A stretch of 64,000 nt of DNA from assembly GCA_963677375.2 (NCBI GenBank), contig CAXXIF010000004.1, forward strand, positions 310,001-374,000, written 5' to 3'. Positions 7,746 through 16,194 of this stretch are shown one piece after another. The notes below the pieces were generated by a model that was not told the origin of the DNA, did not search any database, and saw nothing but the letters and a program-made list of their open reading frames with translations. The number at the start of each line of letters is the position of its first letter. Within the stretch, counting starts at the first letter, position 1. The translations under genes and the position numbers were made by a program. This DNA comes from Pseudaeromonas sp963677375. Its GTDB lineage: Bacteria > Pseudomonadota > Gammaproteobacteria > Enterobacterales > Aeromonadaceae.

Positions 7746-8408
7746 ATGAAAATATTGGTGGTCGAAGATGATGCCCTGCTGCGGAACGGTCTGCAGCAGG
7801 CGCTGGCTCAGGAGCAGTACAGCTGCGATGTGGCGATGAATTGCACCGAGGCCGAGGCGCTGGTCAAGGTGAGTGAATATGGCTTGATCCTGCTGGATCT
7901 GGGGCTGCCCGATGGTGATGGTCTGAGTCTGCTCAAACGCTGGCGTCAGCGCGGGCTGTTGCAGCCGGTCATGATCCTCACCGCCCGCGATGCACTGGAT
8001 GAGCGGGTCGCGGGGCTGGATCGGGGGGCCGATGACTACATGGTCAAACCATTTGCTCTGGCCGAGTTGCTGGCTCGGGTACGGGCCTTATTGCGACGGG
8101 ATCAGAAGCTGGCCAGTAACCAGATTGTTAGTGGCGATCTGATACTCGATCTGCAACAGAAGAGTGTGACCCTGGCGGGAGTGCCGGTCGTGCTGACCCG
8201 ACGTGAGTTTGCCTTGCTCAGACGTCTGGTGATGCAGGCCGGTAAGGTCGTCAGCCGGGAGCGGTTGCAGGATGACATCTATGACTGGCAGGACGAGATT
8301 GGCTCCAATGCCTTGGAAGTCCATATCCATCACCTGCGGCGCAAGCTGGGCTCGGCGCGGATACGTACCGTGCGCGGAGAAGGATATTCGCTGGAGGCCC
8401 AGGCATGA
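7746..8408 (+). CDS. OmpR-family response regulator
   Basis: 220 residues: an N-terminal receiver domain with the acidic pair E7-D8-D9, phospho-acceptor D51 (LLDLGLPDGDG), T79 and K101 (KPF), and a C-terminal winged helix ending with LRRKLG and TVRGEGY as in OmpR/PhoB-type DNA-binding domains. It resembles the QseB/PmrA group. Its gene overlaps the kinase gene by ATGA at 8405-8408, so the two form a two-component pair. Location right after the metabolic genes suggests that it controls this operon. Confidence 0.93.
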   Translation: MKILVVEDDALLRNGLQQALAQEQYSCDVAMNCTEAEALVKVSEYGLILLDLGLPDGDGLSLLKRWRQRGLLQPVMILTARDALDERVAGLDRGADDYMVKPFALAELLARVRALLRRDQKLASNQIVSGDLILDLQQKSVTLAGVPVVLTRREFALLRRLVMQAGKVVSRERLQDDIYDWQDEIGSNALEVHIHHLRRKLGSARIRTVRGEGYSLEAQA

Positions 8409-9526
8409 GCCAGCGGGCATCCGGTGGCAGTTGGCTCGGCCGACAGGGGTTAAAAACCCGACTGATCTGGTTGCTGGCCTCGATCCTGCTGTTGACTCAC
8501 TGTGCCTCCTCCTACTGGTTATGGCATGAGAGTCGTGAGCAGGTGGCTCAATTGGTGCACATGGCGCTAGAGCCGGGTCATTCCCATCATGAGCTGGAGA
8601 AGGAGCAGCGGGAGACCATAGCGGCTCTGTTTATTCCACCTCTGGTTTTTGGTGGCTTGGGGCTGGTCCTGGCCTATCTGGCCATTAGCTGGTTGAGCCG
8701 TCCCATGGAGCGGTTGCAGGGGCTGCTGCAACAGCGCAGCTCCAGTAATCTGGAACCCTTGAAAATCGACGGCTTGATGCCGGAGTTGCGGGATGTCGTC
8801 GAGGCCATGAATGGTGTGCTCTCCCGTCTCTCGCTGGCGCTGCAGCGGGAACGACAATTCAGTGCCGATGTGGCCCACGAGTTGCGAACCCCGCTGGCCG
8901 GGATACGGCTTAATCTCGAGCTGATGCAATATGCAGGTGTGCAGAGTGCCGGACCACTGATCGAGCGGCTGGATAGCTTGCACCATACGGTAGAGCAACT
9001 GCTAAGCATGGCCCGGGTGGAGCGGGATCTGATTATTGGTGTCGCGGGGGAGTTGGAGTTTGCCAGCGAGGTTTTTGCACCTTTGGAGGCCGAGTGTCGA
9101 CAGATGCTGGCGCGGCGGGAGTTGACGCTGAAGGCGGAGATAGACGCCATTCACGTTCAGGGCGAAGTCTCGCTGTTGCAGATGTTGCTGCGCAACCTGG
9201 TGGAGAACGCCAGCCGCTATGCCGATGTCGGCAGTGAGGTCAGCTTGTTGTTCCGGCGGCTCGAGCTCCCGGAAGGATCATTTGCCGAGCTGCTCTTGAG
9301 CGATCAGGGGCCGGGTGTTAATCCGGCGAAGCTGGCCAGACTGACGGATGCCTTTGTGCGACTCGATAGCCGCGGTAATGGGGTTGGGTTGGGGTTGAAC
9401 ATAGTCGCGCGGATCTGTGCCTTGCATCAGGCTACATTGAGTTTCGAGAATGTGGAGCAGCCACTAGGCTTTCGAGTCCGGGTTCGTTTTCGCCTGCTAT
9501 CAAGCCATCCGCCTTGCGATAATTGA
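8405..9526 (+). CDS. Sensor histidine kinase, QseC/PmrB-like
   Basis: 373 residues, inner-membrane. Membrane segments at about 19-38 and 76-97 enclose a very short periplasmic loop of about 35 residues that contains EPGHSHHELEKEQRE. A HAMP-like linker follows, then the H-box FSADVAHELRTPLAG with phospho-acceptor H158, the N-box around LLRNLVENASRY, the G1 DQGPG and the G2 GNGVGLGLN. All catalytic motifs are present. The His- and Glu-rich loop is the only sensor part outside the membrane and could bind a metal or protons. Partner of the preceding regulator. Confidence 0.93.
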   Translation: MSQRASGGSWLGRQGLKTRLIWLLASILLLTHCASSYWLWHESREQVAQLVHMALEPGHSHHELEKEQRETIAALFIPPLVFGGLGLVLAYLAISWLSRPMERLQGLLQQRSSSNLEPLKIDGLMPELRDVVEAMNGVLSRLSLALQRERQFSADVAHELRTPLAGIRLNLELMQYAGVQSAGPLIERLDSLHHTVEQLLSMARVERDLIIGVAGELEFASEVFAPLEAECRQMLARRELTLKAEIDAIHVQGEVSLLQMLLRNLVENASRYADVGSEVSLLFRRLELPEGSFAELLLSDQGPGVNPAKLARLTDAFVRLDSRGNGVGLGLNIVARICALHQATLSFENVEQPLGFRVRVRFRLLSSHPPCDN

Positions 9527-9731
9527 TGGTCGCTTTGGGCTGGATGAAGTCGAAAGGTGACTGGCAGGCATTGATTTCTATGATTTTCATCGATGTTCTT
9601 CAACCGGATCAGCTGGGGATACGGGTGCTAGCCTGAGTGAGAGCGGAGAGTTTGCGCTGACGCGCATTTGTGGTTCTGAGGCTCTGGTAAGGTGATGTCG
9701 TCATCCCTGTTGTCTCGTAAGGAATCCAATT

Positions 9732-9983
9732 ATGCGTGCAAAACAGCTTTCGCAATCGGCCTTCATTCAAGATCTGGCTTTGTTAGCCCGTTTTGATCTG
9801 ACCAACCTCGAGTTGGGAATTAAATTACATCAGGACTCAGACCCCGAGCTTCGGGAATCGGCTCAGCGACTGTTCCAAAAAGGCGTCATCACCGAGGCTG
9901 ATGGGGGTTACCTGACGCCATTCGGTGTCAGTCTACTGGAGTATCTGGATCATCTGCTCAATGCCCTGACCGTGGCTGACTAG
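9732..9983 (+). CDS. TIGR02647 family small protein
   Basis: 83 residues without signal peptide or membrane segment. The pattern LARFDLTNLELGIKLHQDSDPE, AAxRLF-like (AQRLFQKG) and ITEADGGYLTPFG matches the small gamma-proteobacterial family known as TIGR02647, sometimes annotated as DNA-binding without proof. The helix-turn-strand end (GVITEADGGYLTPFG) resembles a winged-helix wing. Its last 26 bases overlap the convergent gene that ends at 9958. Preceded by a plausible AAGGA ribosome site (9718-9722). Confidence 0.8.
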   Translation: MRAKQLSQSAFIQDLALLARFDLTNLELGIKLHQDSDPELRESAQRLFQKGVITEADGGYLTPFGVSLLEYLDHLLNALTVAD

Positions 9984-10359
9984 CCGCAGCGGACTGTTCG
10001 ACGGCTGGCTCCGCCAACTGTAATAGCTCCAGTTTTTCCAACTCCCACCCTTGGTTTCTCGGCAGCAAATGGCAGATGAAACTGATGGCGGGAGTTTTGC
10101 TTTTATCCTCGCCGATCACCAGCCAGCGATTGGCGGGCGGTTTGGGGACCGATATCTCGGTGATATGCAAAGAGAGCAGGGAGCCTAAGCGAAAGCTGAC
10201 GTAGGTTTTGCAAGTATCGGCTGCCGCTTGTTGTTGCGCACTCAGTGGCGCGCTGTCGTGTGGTGTCGGCCCGGCCGGGCTGGCCGGGCTGGCCGCCATG
10301 CCGTTTGCGGCGAGACCGAGACTCAAGGTCGCCAGCATGATGATGCGGAATGAGATCAT
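9958..10359 (-). CDS. Exported hypothetical protein, coupled to scrR
   Basis: About 133 residues. Starting at the ATG at 10359 gives a clear signal peptide (MISFRIIMLATLSLGLAANGMAA) and a mature part with two cysteines (in ADTCKTYV and SFICHLL), which could form a disulfide, and short amphipathic strands. This start overlaps the TGA of scrR (ATGA at 10356-10359), implying translational coupling; the longer start 33 bases upstream lies inside scrR. The gene ends inside the 3' end of the convergent TIGR02647 gene. I do not recognise a family, and the link to sucrose use may be only positional. Confidence 0.65.
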   Translation of the reverse strand: MISFRIIMLATLSLGLAANGMAASPASPAGPTPHDSAPLSAQQQAAADTCKTYVSFRLGSLLSLHITEISVPKPPANRWLVIGEDKSKTPAISFICHLLPRNQGWELEKLELLQLAEPAVEQSAAASQPRSGH

Positions 10360-11384
10360 ATTTTTCGCTGCCGGGATGCGGGATGACGCCAATGGATCTG
10401 GGCTGGCAATAGCAGCCCGCTAACACCCACCGTCTCCTGTTCTATGAGTTGGCGGAGCAGGCCGAAGGCCCGCTCTGCCATGGCCGGGCAATTCTGGGCT
10501 ATGGTATCGATGCGCAGAGGCAGACAATCAAACAGGTAGTGATCATCGAAACTGCACAGATGAATGTCGGCATCCATCAACTGATGCTGGTTCAGGTAAC
10601 GCAATACCCCTTCCAACAGACCGCAGGCGGCAGTGAAGAGCGCTTTGGGTGGGCGACCCAACTCGGCACACAACTGAGCCATCATCTCGTACCCCGAACT
10701 GGGGCTGAAGTTGCCATGGCGTACCCAATGGGTCTTGATGGCCACGCCCGCGCGTTGTAATCCCAACTCGTACCCAGCCAGACGCTCCCGGCTTGGCTCC
10801 AGGCGTAACTGGCCACCGAAATAGTAGATCTCCTCCGGATGGAGGATGGCCAGGTTCTCAACCAATTCAGCAGTTGACTCAATAGAGTCGGTAATGACCC
10901 AGGGCAGGCTGGAGTCGGCAATACGCCGATCCAGCTGTACCACCGGTAAACGGGCACTGATTTTCCGGTATTCGCTATCCGACAGGGAGCTGGAGGCGAC
11001 AATCAAACCATCCACTTGACGCTGCAGCAGATTATTGACTGCCATCATCTCCTGGCTGGGGTTCTCATCCGAACAGGCAATCAGCAGCTGTAACCCGGCT
11101 TCCCGGCACAGAGTTTCCAATTCGCGAGAGATGGAGGCAAATCCGTAGTTGGTCATCTCCGGCACCACCAGTCCCAGAGTCTGGGAGCGATTGGAGCGTA
11201 AGGCGCGGGCATGAATACTTGGCTGGTAGTGCTGTTCGGCGGCAATGGCCAGAATGCGATCACGGGTTTCATCAGAAACCCTATACTCTTTGCTGCGACC
11301 ATTGAGCACCAGGCTGGTGGTTGCCTTGGAGACACCCGCCAGACTGGCTACATCGCTGATCGTGATACGTTTAGTGGTTTTCAC
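10356..11384 (-). CDS. scrR: LacI-family repressor of the sucrose regulon
   Basis: 342 residues from the GTG at 11384. The N-terminal helix-turn-helix (KRITISDVASLAGVSKATTS) and the stretch YQPSIHARALRSNRSQTLG closely follow known ScrR proteins; the rest is the periplasmic-binding-like effector domain that senses fructose or fructose phosphate in this family. The start at 11384 matches the ScrR N-terminus VKTTKR; an ATG 33 bases upstream would overlap scrB and adds residues foreign to the family. It is the last scr gene, 29 bases after scrB, and probably binds the palindromes before scrY and scrK. Confidence 0.93.
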   Translation of the reverse strand: MKTTKRITISDVASLAGVSKATTSLVLNGRSKEYRVSDETRDRILAIAAEQHYQPSIHARALRSNRSQTLGLVVPEMTNYGFASISRELETLCREAGLQLLIACSDENPSQEMMAVNNLLQRQVDGLIVASSSLSDSEYRKISARLPVVQLDRRIADSSLPWVITDSIESTAELVENLAILHPEEIYYFGGQLRLEPSRERLAGYELGLQRAGVAIKTHWVRHGNFSPSSGYEMMAQLCAELGRPPKALFTAACGLLEGVLRYLNQHQLMDADIHLCSFDDHYLFDCLPLRIDTIAQNCPAMAERAFGLLRQLIEQETVGVSGLLLPAQIHWRHPASRQRKI

Positions 11385-11413
11385 GGCATCGTTTCTGTAC
11401 GTAAAACAAGTTC

Positions 11414-12823
11414 TCATTCTACCACGGGCAGAGCCAGCGGCCAGTGCTCCAGTGTGAGTTGTGACGGGCCGGTGAAATCAAAACTGGCGCCCTCCTGCGG
11501 GAAGTAGCGGGCTGACATGACAGCCTCCCCCTCGTTGATAAATATCTCGAGGCTGGAATGGTCACTCAGCAGTTGCAGTTGGGATAAGTCGCCGCGCCAA
11601 TAGCGATGTTCCAGTATTCCGGTACGCACGTTCGGTCGACTCAAGGTCAGACGCTCTCCATCCCAGTCCAGTATCAGGGCATCTGTCAGCGTCATGCGGA
11701 ATGGTCCGTCACACTGTATTTTCAGCTCGGCACTGGCCGCTGGGTAGAGGGGGGCATCGTTGGCCAAGCCCTGCCAATGACGACGAACGCCGCGCAGTTG
11801 TTGAAGCTCCCGCGCCGGTTGCTGCCAGAGTTGATCATTACGATAGCTGAGCTCGCGAGGGCAGGTCATGGTGTGGAGCCAGCCCTGCTGGATCGTGGGT
11901 TGGAACAGTTCGTCCTGATCGGGTATTCCCATCCAGGCGAACAGCAGTCGACGACCATCCTCGGCCAGAGTGGTCTGCGGAGCATAAAATTCGAAGCCCA
12001 GATCCAGCTCGCGAAACGCACCGTGCGGGTAGTGGCCGCGGGCGTAATCAAGTTGGCCGACCAGATAACCGGCTTGATGGGTGTTGAGATAGCGTTCGGC
12101 TTCGGCGGGCAACCCTTGCGGACAGCAGATGAGGATGTCCTGATCATCGAGCCGGAATAGATCCGGGCACTCCCACATGTAGCCAAAATCGCCCAGACCA
12201 TTCAGGCCGGAGCCTGCGATCTCGCCGCAGGCCTGCCAATGACGCAGATCCGCCGAAGCCAGCAGCAGCACCTTGCCACGCTGTTGCAGATCTTGTGCCC
12301 CCAGCACCATGTACCAGTGGTCGTCATGACGCCAGACTTTGGGGTCGCGGACATGGCCGCTGTAGCCCGCGGGCAAGGGGAGTACGGTCCCCAGCTTGTC
12401 AAACTCCTGCCGTTCATTCTCGATGGCCAGACACTGATTGGCGGTGCGTGAGCCATCGGGATATTTCACGTTGCCGGTATAGACCAGCATGATGCGATCC
12501 TCTTGTACCACGGCCGACCCCGAGTAGCAGCCATGGCTCTCATATGTCTCGCTCGGAACTAGCGCTACCGGTTCATGGCGCCAGTTCAGCAGATCCAGGG
12601 AACTCCAGTGGCCCCAGAATTTGGCTCCGTGGGCACAGGCAAAGGGATTCCATTGATAGAACAGGTGGTAGCGACCTCGGTGTTGAACGAAGCCGTTGGG
12701 GTCGTTGAGCAGTCCGACCGGGGGGGCCAGATGCCAGACAGGCCGCAGCGGGTCAGCGGCGGCCATGAGTTGCCCGGTCATTAATGACCGGGCCAGTTGT
12801 TTGAGCAGACTCGTTTCGTCCAT
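11414..12823 (-). CDS. scrB: Sucrose-6-phosphate hydrolase (invertase, GH32)
   Basis: 469 residues. It cleaves sucrose 6-phosphate, delivered by the PTS, to glucose 6-phosphate and fructose in the cytosol. The GH32 signatures are intact: LNDPNG with nucleophile D41, RDP at 159-161 and ECPD at 218-221 with acid/base E218. A C-terminal beta-sandwich completes the family length. It begins 13 bases after the scrA stop, so the two are co-transcribed. Confidence 0.96.
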   Translation of the reverse strand: MDETSLLKQLARSLMTGQLMAAADPLRPVWHLAPPVGLLNDPNGFVQHRGRYHLFYQWNPFACAHGAKFWGHWSSLDLLNWRHEPVALVPSETYESHGCYSGSAVVQEDRIMLVYTGNVKYPDGSRTANQCLAIENERQEFDKLGTVLPLPAGYSGHVRDPKVWRHDDHWYMVLGAQDLQQRGKVLLLASADLRHWQACGEIAGSGLNGLGDFGYMWECPDLFRLDDQDILICCPQGLPAEAERYLNTHQAGYLVGQLDYARGHYPHGAFRELDLGFEFYAPQTTLAEDGRRLLFAWMGIPDQDELFQPTIQQGWLHTMTCPRELSYRNDQLWQQPARELQQLRGVRRHWQGLANDAPLYPAASAELKIQCDGPFRMTLTDALILDWDGERLTLSRPNVRTGILEHRYWRGDLSQLQLLSDHSSLEIFINEGEAVMSARYFPQEGASFDFTGPSQLTLEHWPLALPVVE

Positions 12824-12836
12824 CAGCTGAGATCCA

Positions 12837-14207
12837 TTATTCGCTGTCGGTCTGATATTTCAGCACGAAGGAGAGGGCAAAGGCAGTACCGAAGGCAATC
12901 ACCAGACCGATCAGATAGCTGACGACCGAGTTGGCTTGCACTATGGCAATCCCCGGGATACCGGTCAGACCAACGGCGGTCATGCCGACATGGTTGGCGA
13001 CGACCCAGGCACCGCCCAGAGCACCACCGGCCAGAGCGGCCAGGAACGGCTTCATGAAGCGCAGGTTGATACCGAAGATGGCGGCTTCCGTGATCCCCAG
13101 CAGTGCCGACAGGGCGGAGGGCACGGCGATGGCCTTGATCTTCACATCCCGGGTCTTGAAGTAGACCGCCAGGCAGGCGCCACCTTGGGCGACGTTCGCC
13201 ATGGACCAGATAGGCAGCAGGAAGTTGACGCCAATCTTAGGGTTACCCAGCAGACCCGCTTCGATCGCATGGAAGCTGTGATGAATACCGGTGATAACGA
13301 TGGCTGAATAGGTGCCACCGAAGATGAAGCCGGCCAACCAGCCTGCCTGATCGATCAGGGTGCTCAGCACAAAGGAGATCCCATCGCCCAGGGCGCGACC
13401 CGCAGGGCCGATGAACAGCAGGGCGACGAAGCCGGTGATGATGACGGTGAGAAAGGGGGTCAGGATCAGATCCAGCGCATCGGGGATCACCTTGCGCAGT
13501 CGTTTTTCCAGCAGGCTCATGAACCAGACGGCGAGCAGCACCGGGAATACTGTGCCCTGATAACCGATCATGGCCACATCCAGACCAAAGAAGTCCATGG
13601 TCTTGAAGCCACCCGCTACACCCCAGGCATTGGTTAGTGCTGGATGGGTCAGAATGCCACCCAGAGTGGCCCCCAGATAAGGGTTACCACCAAATTCGCG
13701 AGCGGCGGTAAAACCAATCAAGATGGGCAGAATGATGAAGGCCGCCGAGCTGAACATGTCCAGCATGATGAAGATGGCGCTGTCCGGATTGGCCCAACCA
13801 TAGGTGCGGACCATGCCGAGCAGACCCATCAGCAGACCGGAGGCAACAATGGCCGGAATGATGGGTACGAATATGTTGGAGAGCAGACGGGCGGCCCGCT
13901 GCAGTGGGTGGAGCTTCTTGGCCGCTATGTCGGTCAGCTCGGATTTACTGGCTTCCGTGATGCCAGCCACCTGACTGAATTCGGCAAACACCTTGTTGAC
14001 CACACCGGTACCGAAGATGATCTGGATTTGACCGGCGTTACTGAAGCAGCCCTTGACGCCATCCAGATTATCGATGGCGCTCTTGTTGATCTTGCTGTCA
14101 TCCGCCAGAACCAGCCGCAGACGGGTGGCACAGTGTGCGGCACTGACGATATTCTCCCTGCCGCCCAACAGGGGCAGCAAAGCGTTGGCAGTGGCTTGAT
14201 AATTCAT
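12837..14207 (-). CDS. scrA: Sucrose-specific PTS enzyme IIBC
   Basis: 456 residues: an N-terminal EIIB domain with phospho-cysteine C26 in AAHCATRLRL and a membrane EIIC domain of about ten segments from residue 100 on. It phosphorylates sucrose during uptake to sucrose 6-phosphate. There is no EIIA domain, so phosphate must come from a separate EIIA, in relatives the glucose EIIA (Crr). Located between scrY and scrB in the order usual for enteric scr regulons. Confidence 0.96.
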   Translation of the reverse strand: MNYQATANALLPLLGGRENIVSAAHCATRLRLVLADDSKINKSAIDNLDGVKGCFSNAGQIQIIFGTGVVNKVFAEFSQVAGITEASKSELTDIAAKKLHPLQRAARLLSNIFVPIIPAIVASGLLMGLLGMVRTYGWANPDSAIFIMLDMFSSAAFIILPILIGFTAAREFGGNPYLGATLGGILTHPALTNAWGVAGGFKTMDFFGLDVAMIGYQGTVFPVLLAVWFMSLLEKRLRKVIPDALDLILTPFLTVIITGFVALLFIGPAGRALGDGISFVLSTLIDQAGWLAGFIFGGTYSAIVITGIHHSFHAIEAGLLGNPKIGVNFLLPIWSMANVAQGGACLAVYFKTRDVKIKAIAVPSALSALLGITEAAIFGINLRFMKPFLAALAGGALGGAWVVANHVGMTAVGLTGIPGIAIVQANSVVSYLIGLVIAFGTAFALSFVLKYQTDSE

Positions 14208-14227
14208 GATAAACCTCGATTCCAGAG

Positions 14228-14246
14228 GCGGCAGGCCAGCTGCCGC
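14228..14246 (-). other. Intercistronic hairpin between scrY and scrA
   Basis: A perfect 7-bp inverted repeat (GCGGCAG ... CTGCCGC) with a five-base loop, about 20 bases before the scrA start. No T run follows on the minus strand, so it is unlikely to terminate fully; it may stabilise the upstream transcript or set the ratio of porin to transporter. Confidence 0.5.
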
Positions 14247-14286
14247 ACTCGTAATAATATGATGTTAAACGCTGTTGTGTTTGGGG

Positions 14287-15798
14287 TTAGAACCAGGTTT
14301 CCATCTGTACACCAAAGTTCCATTGGCCACCGGCCGAGAAGCCGGTTTTGCCGAAGGAGTCATCCTGAGCATAGCCATCGAGCTTGCTATCCCAATCCAT
14401 ATAGGTGGCAAACACGCGCAGCTCGGGACGGCTGAAGAAATTGGCGATATCGCCCGCCTTGAAGGTCGGAGCGAAGGTCAGCTTGTAGAAGCCACCATCG
14501 ACTGCCTGCCGGGACAGATAACCTTGCGGGTCCAGATCCATATATTGATAGCTGCCTTCATAGGCCAGCGCGAAGTTCTGGTTGATCTCCTGAACCAGGC
14601 GAGCATTCAGGGTGACCCAGCGATAGTCATCATCCTTGACGTAGCGATCCTGGCTGCGTTGGGCCATCAAGACCGGCGCTATACTCCAGTTGCTGCTCAG
14701 CGCCGTGGTGCCATAGGTTGCAAAGCGCAGAGTCTGGGCATCTTCCGACAGTTGGCCATCGGAACCCAGCCCCTTCACCTCGGCACCCAGGCCTTGTCCG
14801 TACAGTAAGGCCGTCTTGAAGCTACCCTCGCGGAAGCCGTAGAAGCTTTCGCCGTGGTAGGCCAGCATGGTGTGGAAGCCCTTATTGGCCGCCTGCGTGG
14901 TCCCTGTAGTGCCTGTATTATTTCGTGCATCGTTGTCTTTGGCCTTCAGGCCACTCACCATCCACTGCAGCTTACCGAAGCTGTTATTGGCGGTGAGAAT
15001 GTAGTTTTGAATGTCGCTGTTCACATCATCAATGGCATCGAAGCTGCGGCCATATAGTGAGAAGTTGCTCTTGGCACTGTCACTCCATTTGACGTCGTAG
15101 ACACCGCCGCCCGTACCGGCCAGGAAGATGATGTCGGAGTCGAGCCAGTGAATATCGAAGTTATCTCGATCGAAGCGCTTACCGGCCCACAGGGTGGCAT
15201 CCTTGAAGACGCCCGTGAAGGTGGGTAGAGCTCCGAGCTCGGCAAATGCTTGGCGCACGTTCAGGCTGCTACTGCTACCCGTCCAATCGTTATAGTTGCG
15301 TTGACCATCGGCCAACATGATCTTGTAGCGGGTGGTCGCACCATTATCCAGGGTCGCTTTCTTCTCCAGATTGAGTTCCACGTAGGTGTCGGGTTCGTTG
15401 CCCAAGCGTCCAACAGCACCACCGGTTGAGCCAGCTGGTGTGACATAGGGGCCACCTTCGGTACCAGTACCACCATCGCCAATCAGCAGGCCGGAACGGG
15501 CATAACCGTGAAATTCCACACCGCTGCCAGCCAATGTCTTGGTGGCCAGATCGTCGGTGCGTTTGACCACTTCGGCGGTTTTCTCTTCGCTTTTGGTGGT
15601 GCGAGCCTCTAGCAACTGGGTCTGTTGTTCTGCGGCTGCAGCCTTGGCTTCGGCGGATTGGGCGCGCTGTTCGGCCTCTGCCAGGCGTTGTTCCAGCGCT
15701 TGCAAGCGCGATTCCACGGAGCTGGCCGGTGCCGCCTGGGCAACATGGACTGTCGTTGCCAGGGCAATGGCTGTAGCGAGGTAGCTGATTTTCATCAT
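14287..15798 (-). CDS. scrY: Sucrose porin, LamB-type
   Basis: 503 residues. An outer-membrane 18-strand sugar porin of the maltoporin family specific for sucrose. A signal peptide ends near HVAQA-APAS. Residues of about 25-75 form an Ala/Glu/Gln-rich coiled coil (RLQALEQRLAEAEQRA and onwards), the periplasmic extension typical of ScrY. The beta barrel begins near GVEFHGYARSGLL, and the C-terminus ends in phenylalanine, the outer-membrane insertion signal. The start may be at the first or second Met. Palindromic operator sites lie 58-134 bases upstream. Confidence 0.93.
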   Translation of the reverse strand: MMKISYLATAIALATTVHVAQAAPASSVESRLQALEQRLAEAEQRAQSAEAKAAAAEQQTQLLEARTTKSEEKTAEVVKRTDDLATKTLAGSGVEFHGYARSGLLIGDGGTGTEGGPYVTPAGSTGGAVGRLGNEPDTYVELNLEKKATLDNGATTRYKIMLADGQRNYNDWTGSSSSLNVRQAFAELGALPTFTGVFKDATLWAGKRFDRDNFDIHWLDSDIIFLAGTGGGVYDVKWSDSAKSNFSLYGRSFDAIDDVNSDIQNYILTANNSFGKLQWMVSGLKAKDNDARNNTGTTGTTQAANKGFHTMLAYHGESFYGFREGSFKTALLYGQGLGAEVKGLGSDGQLSEDAQTLRFATYGTTALSSNWSIAPVLMAQRSQDRYVKDDDYRWVTLNARLVQEINQNFALAYEGSYQYMDLDPQGYLSRQAVDGGFYKLTFAPTFKAGDIANFFSRPELRVFATYMDWDSKLDGYAQDDSFGKTGFSAGGQWNFGVQMETWF

Positions 15799-15855
15799 GT
15801 GGGTATCTTCCTATGATCGGGTACAGAGGTATTTTTTGTTATGGCTAATCAAAAA

Positions 15856-15871
15856 GCTAAACCGGTTTTGC
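15856..15871. promoter_or_regulatory. Probable ScrR operator 1, upstream of scrY
   Basis: GCTAAACCGGTTTTGC, a 16-bp near-perfect palindrome (one mismatch) of the LacI/GalR operator type with a central CG. It sits in front of scrY and resembles two further sites near scrY and scrK. Confidence 0.7.
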
Positions 15872-15916
15872 TGGCTTGAAAATTAGCCAAATCAAGCCAA
15901 GTTTGCAAAGAAGTTT

Positions 15917-15932
15917 GCTAACCCGTTTTAGC
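15917..15932. promoter_or_regulatory. Probable ScrR operator 2, upstream of scrY
   Basis: GCTAACCCGTTTTAGC, a 16-bp imperfect palindrome with the same GCTAA/TTAGC ends as site 1, centred 61 bases further upstream. A TGTGA half-site at 15936 just beyond could belong to a CRP site, but its other half is poor. Confidence 0.6.
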
Positions 15933-16101
15933 CTTTGTGATCGGCTTGGCATTCATTCGTGGCGGGACGATGAAAAGGATTCATTAGAGGTCGATTTCTG
16001 GGCGTCTATCGAGCCCATAACCAAAGGTGAATGCCCTGAGCTTTTTCGGTGCTCCGTTGCGGGGGGCTTGGCCTGTTCAATGGATCGCGGAATGGCCGCC
16101 A

Positions 16102-16127
16102 TAAAAAAACCGGGCACAGGGCCCGGT
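16102..16127 (-). terminator. Rho-independent terminator of scrK
   Basis: On the minus strand ACCGGGC and GCCCGGT form a 7-bp stem (16109-16115 and 16121-16127) followed by a run of seven T (16102-16108). It lies 68 bases after the scrK stop, so scrK is probably transcribed apart from scrYABR. The rest of the 396-base scrK-scrY gap holds the scrY operators and presumably its promoter. Confidence 0.88.
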
Positions 16128-16194
16128 GGTAAATGCGTCCTCAGGATCAGGGCGCAGGATGACGCCTCACTCAGGGCGCCGTCTCAGGATGGCA

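Noticed and set aside
9543..9641. 32-codon frame between the kinase gene and the TIGR02647 gene
   Set aside because: No Shine-Dalgarno sequence and no evidence of conservation.
13644..14435. Plus-strand open frame of 263 codons opposite scrA and scrY
   Set aside because: It spans two well-supported minus-strand genes and gives a Gln/Arg/Gly-rich product unlike any family; a shadow of codon bias.
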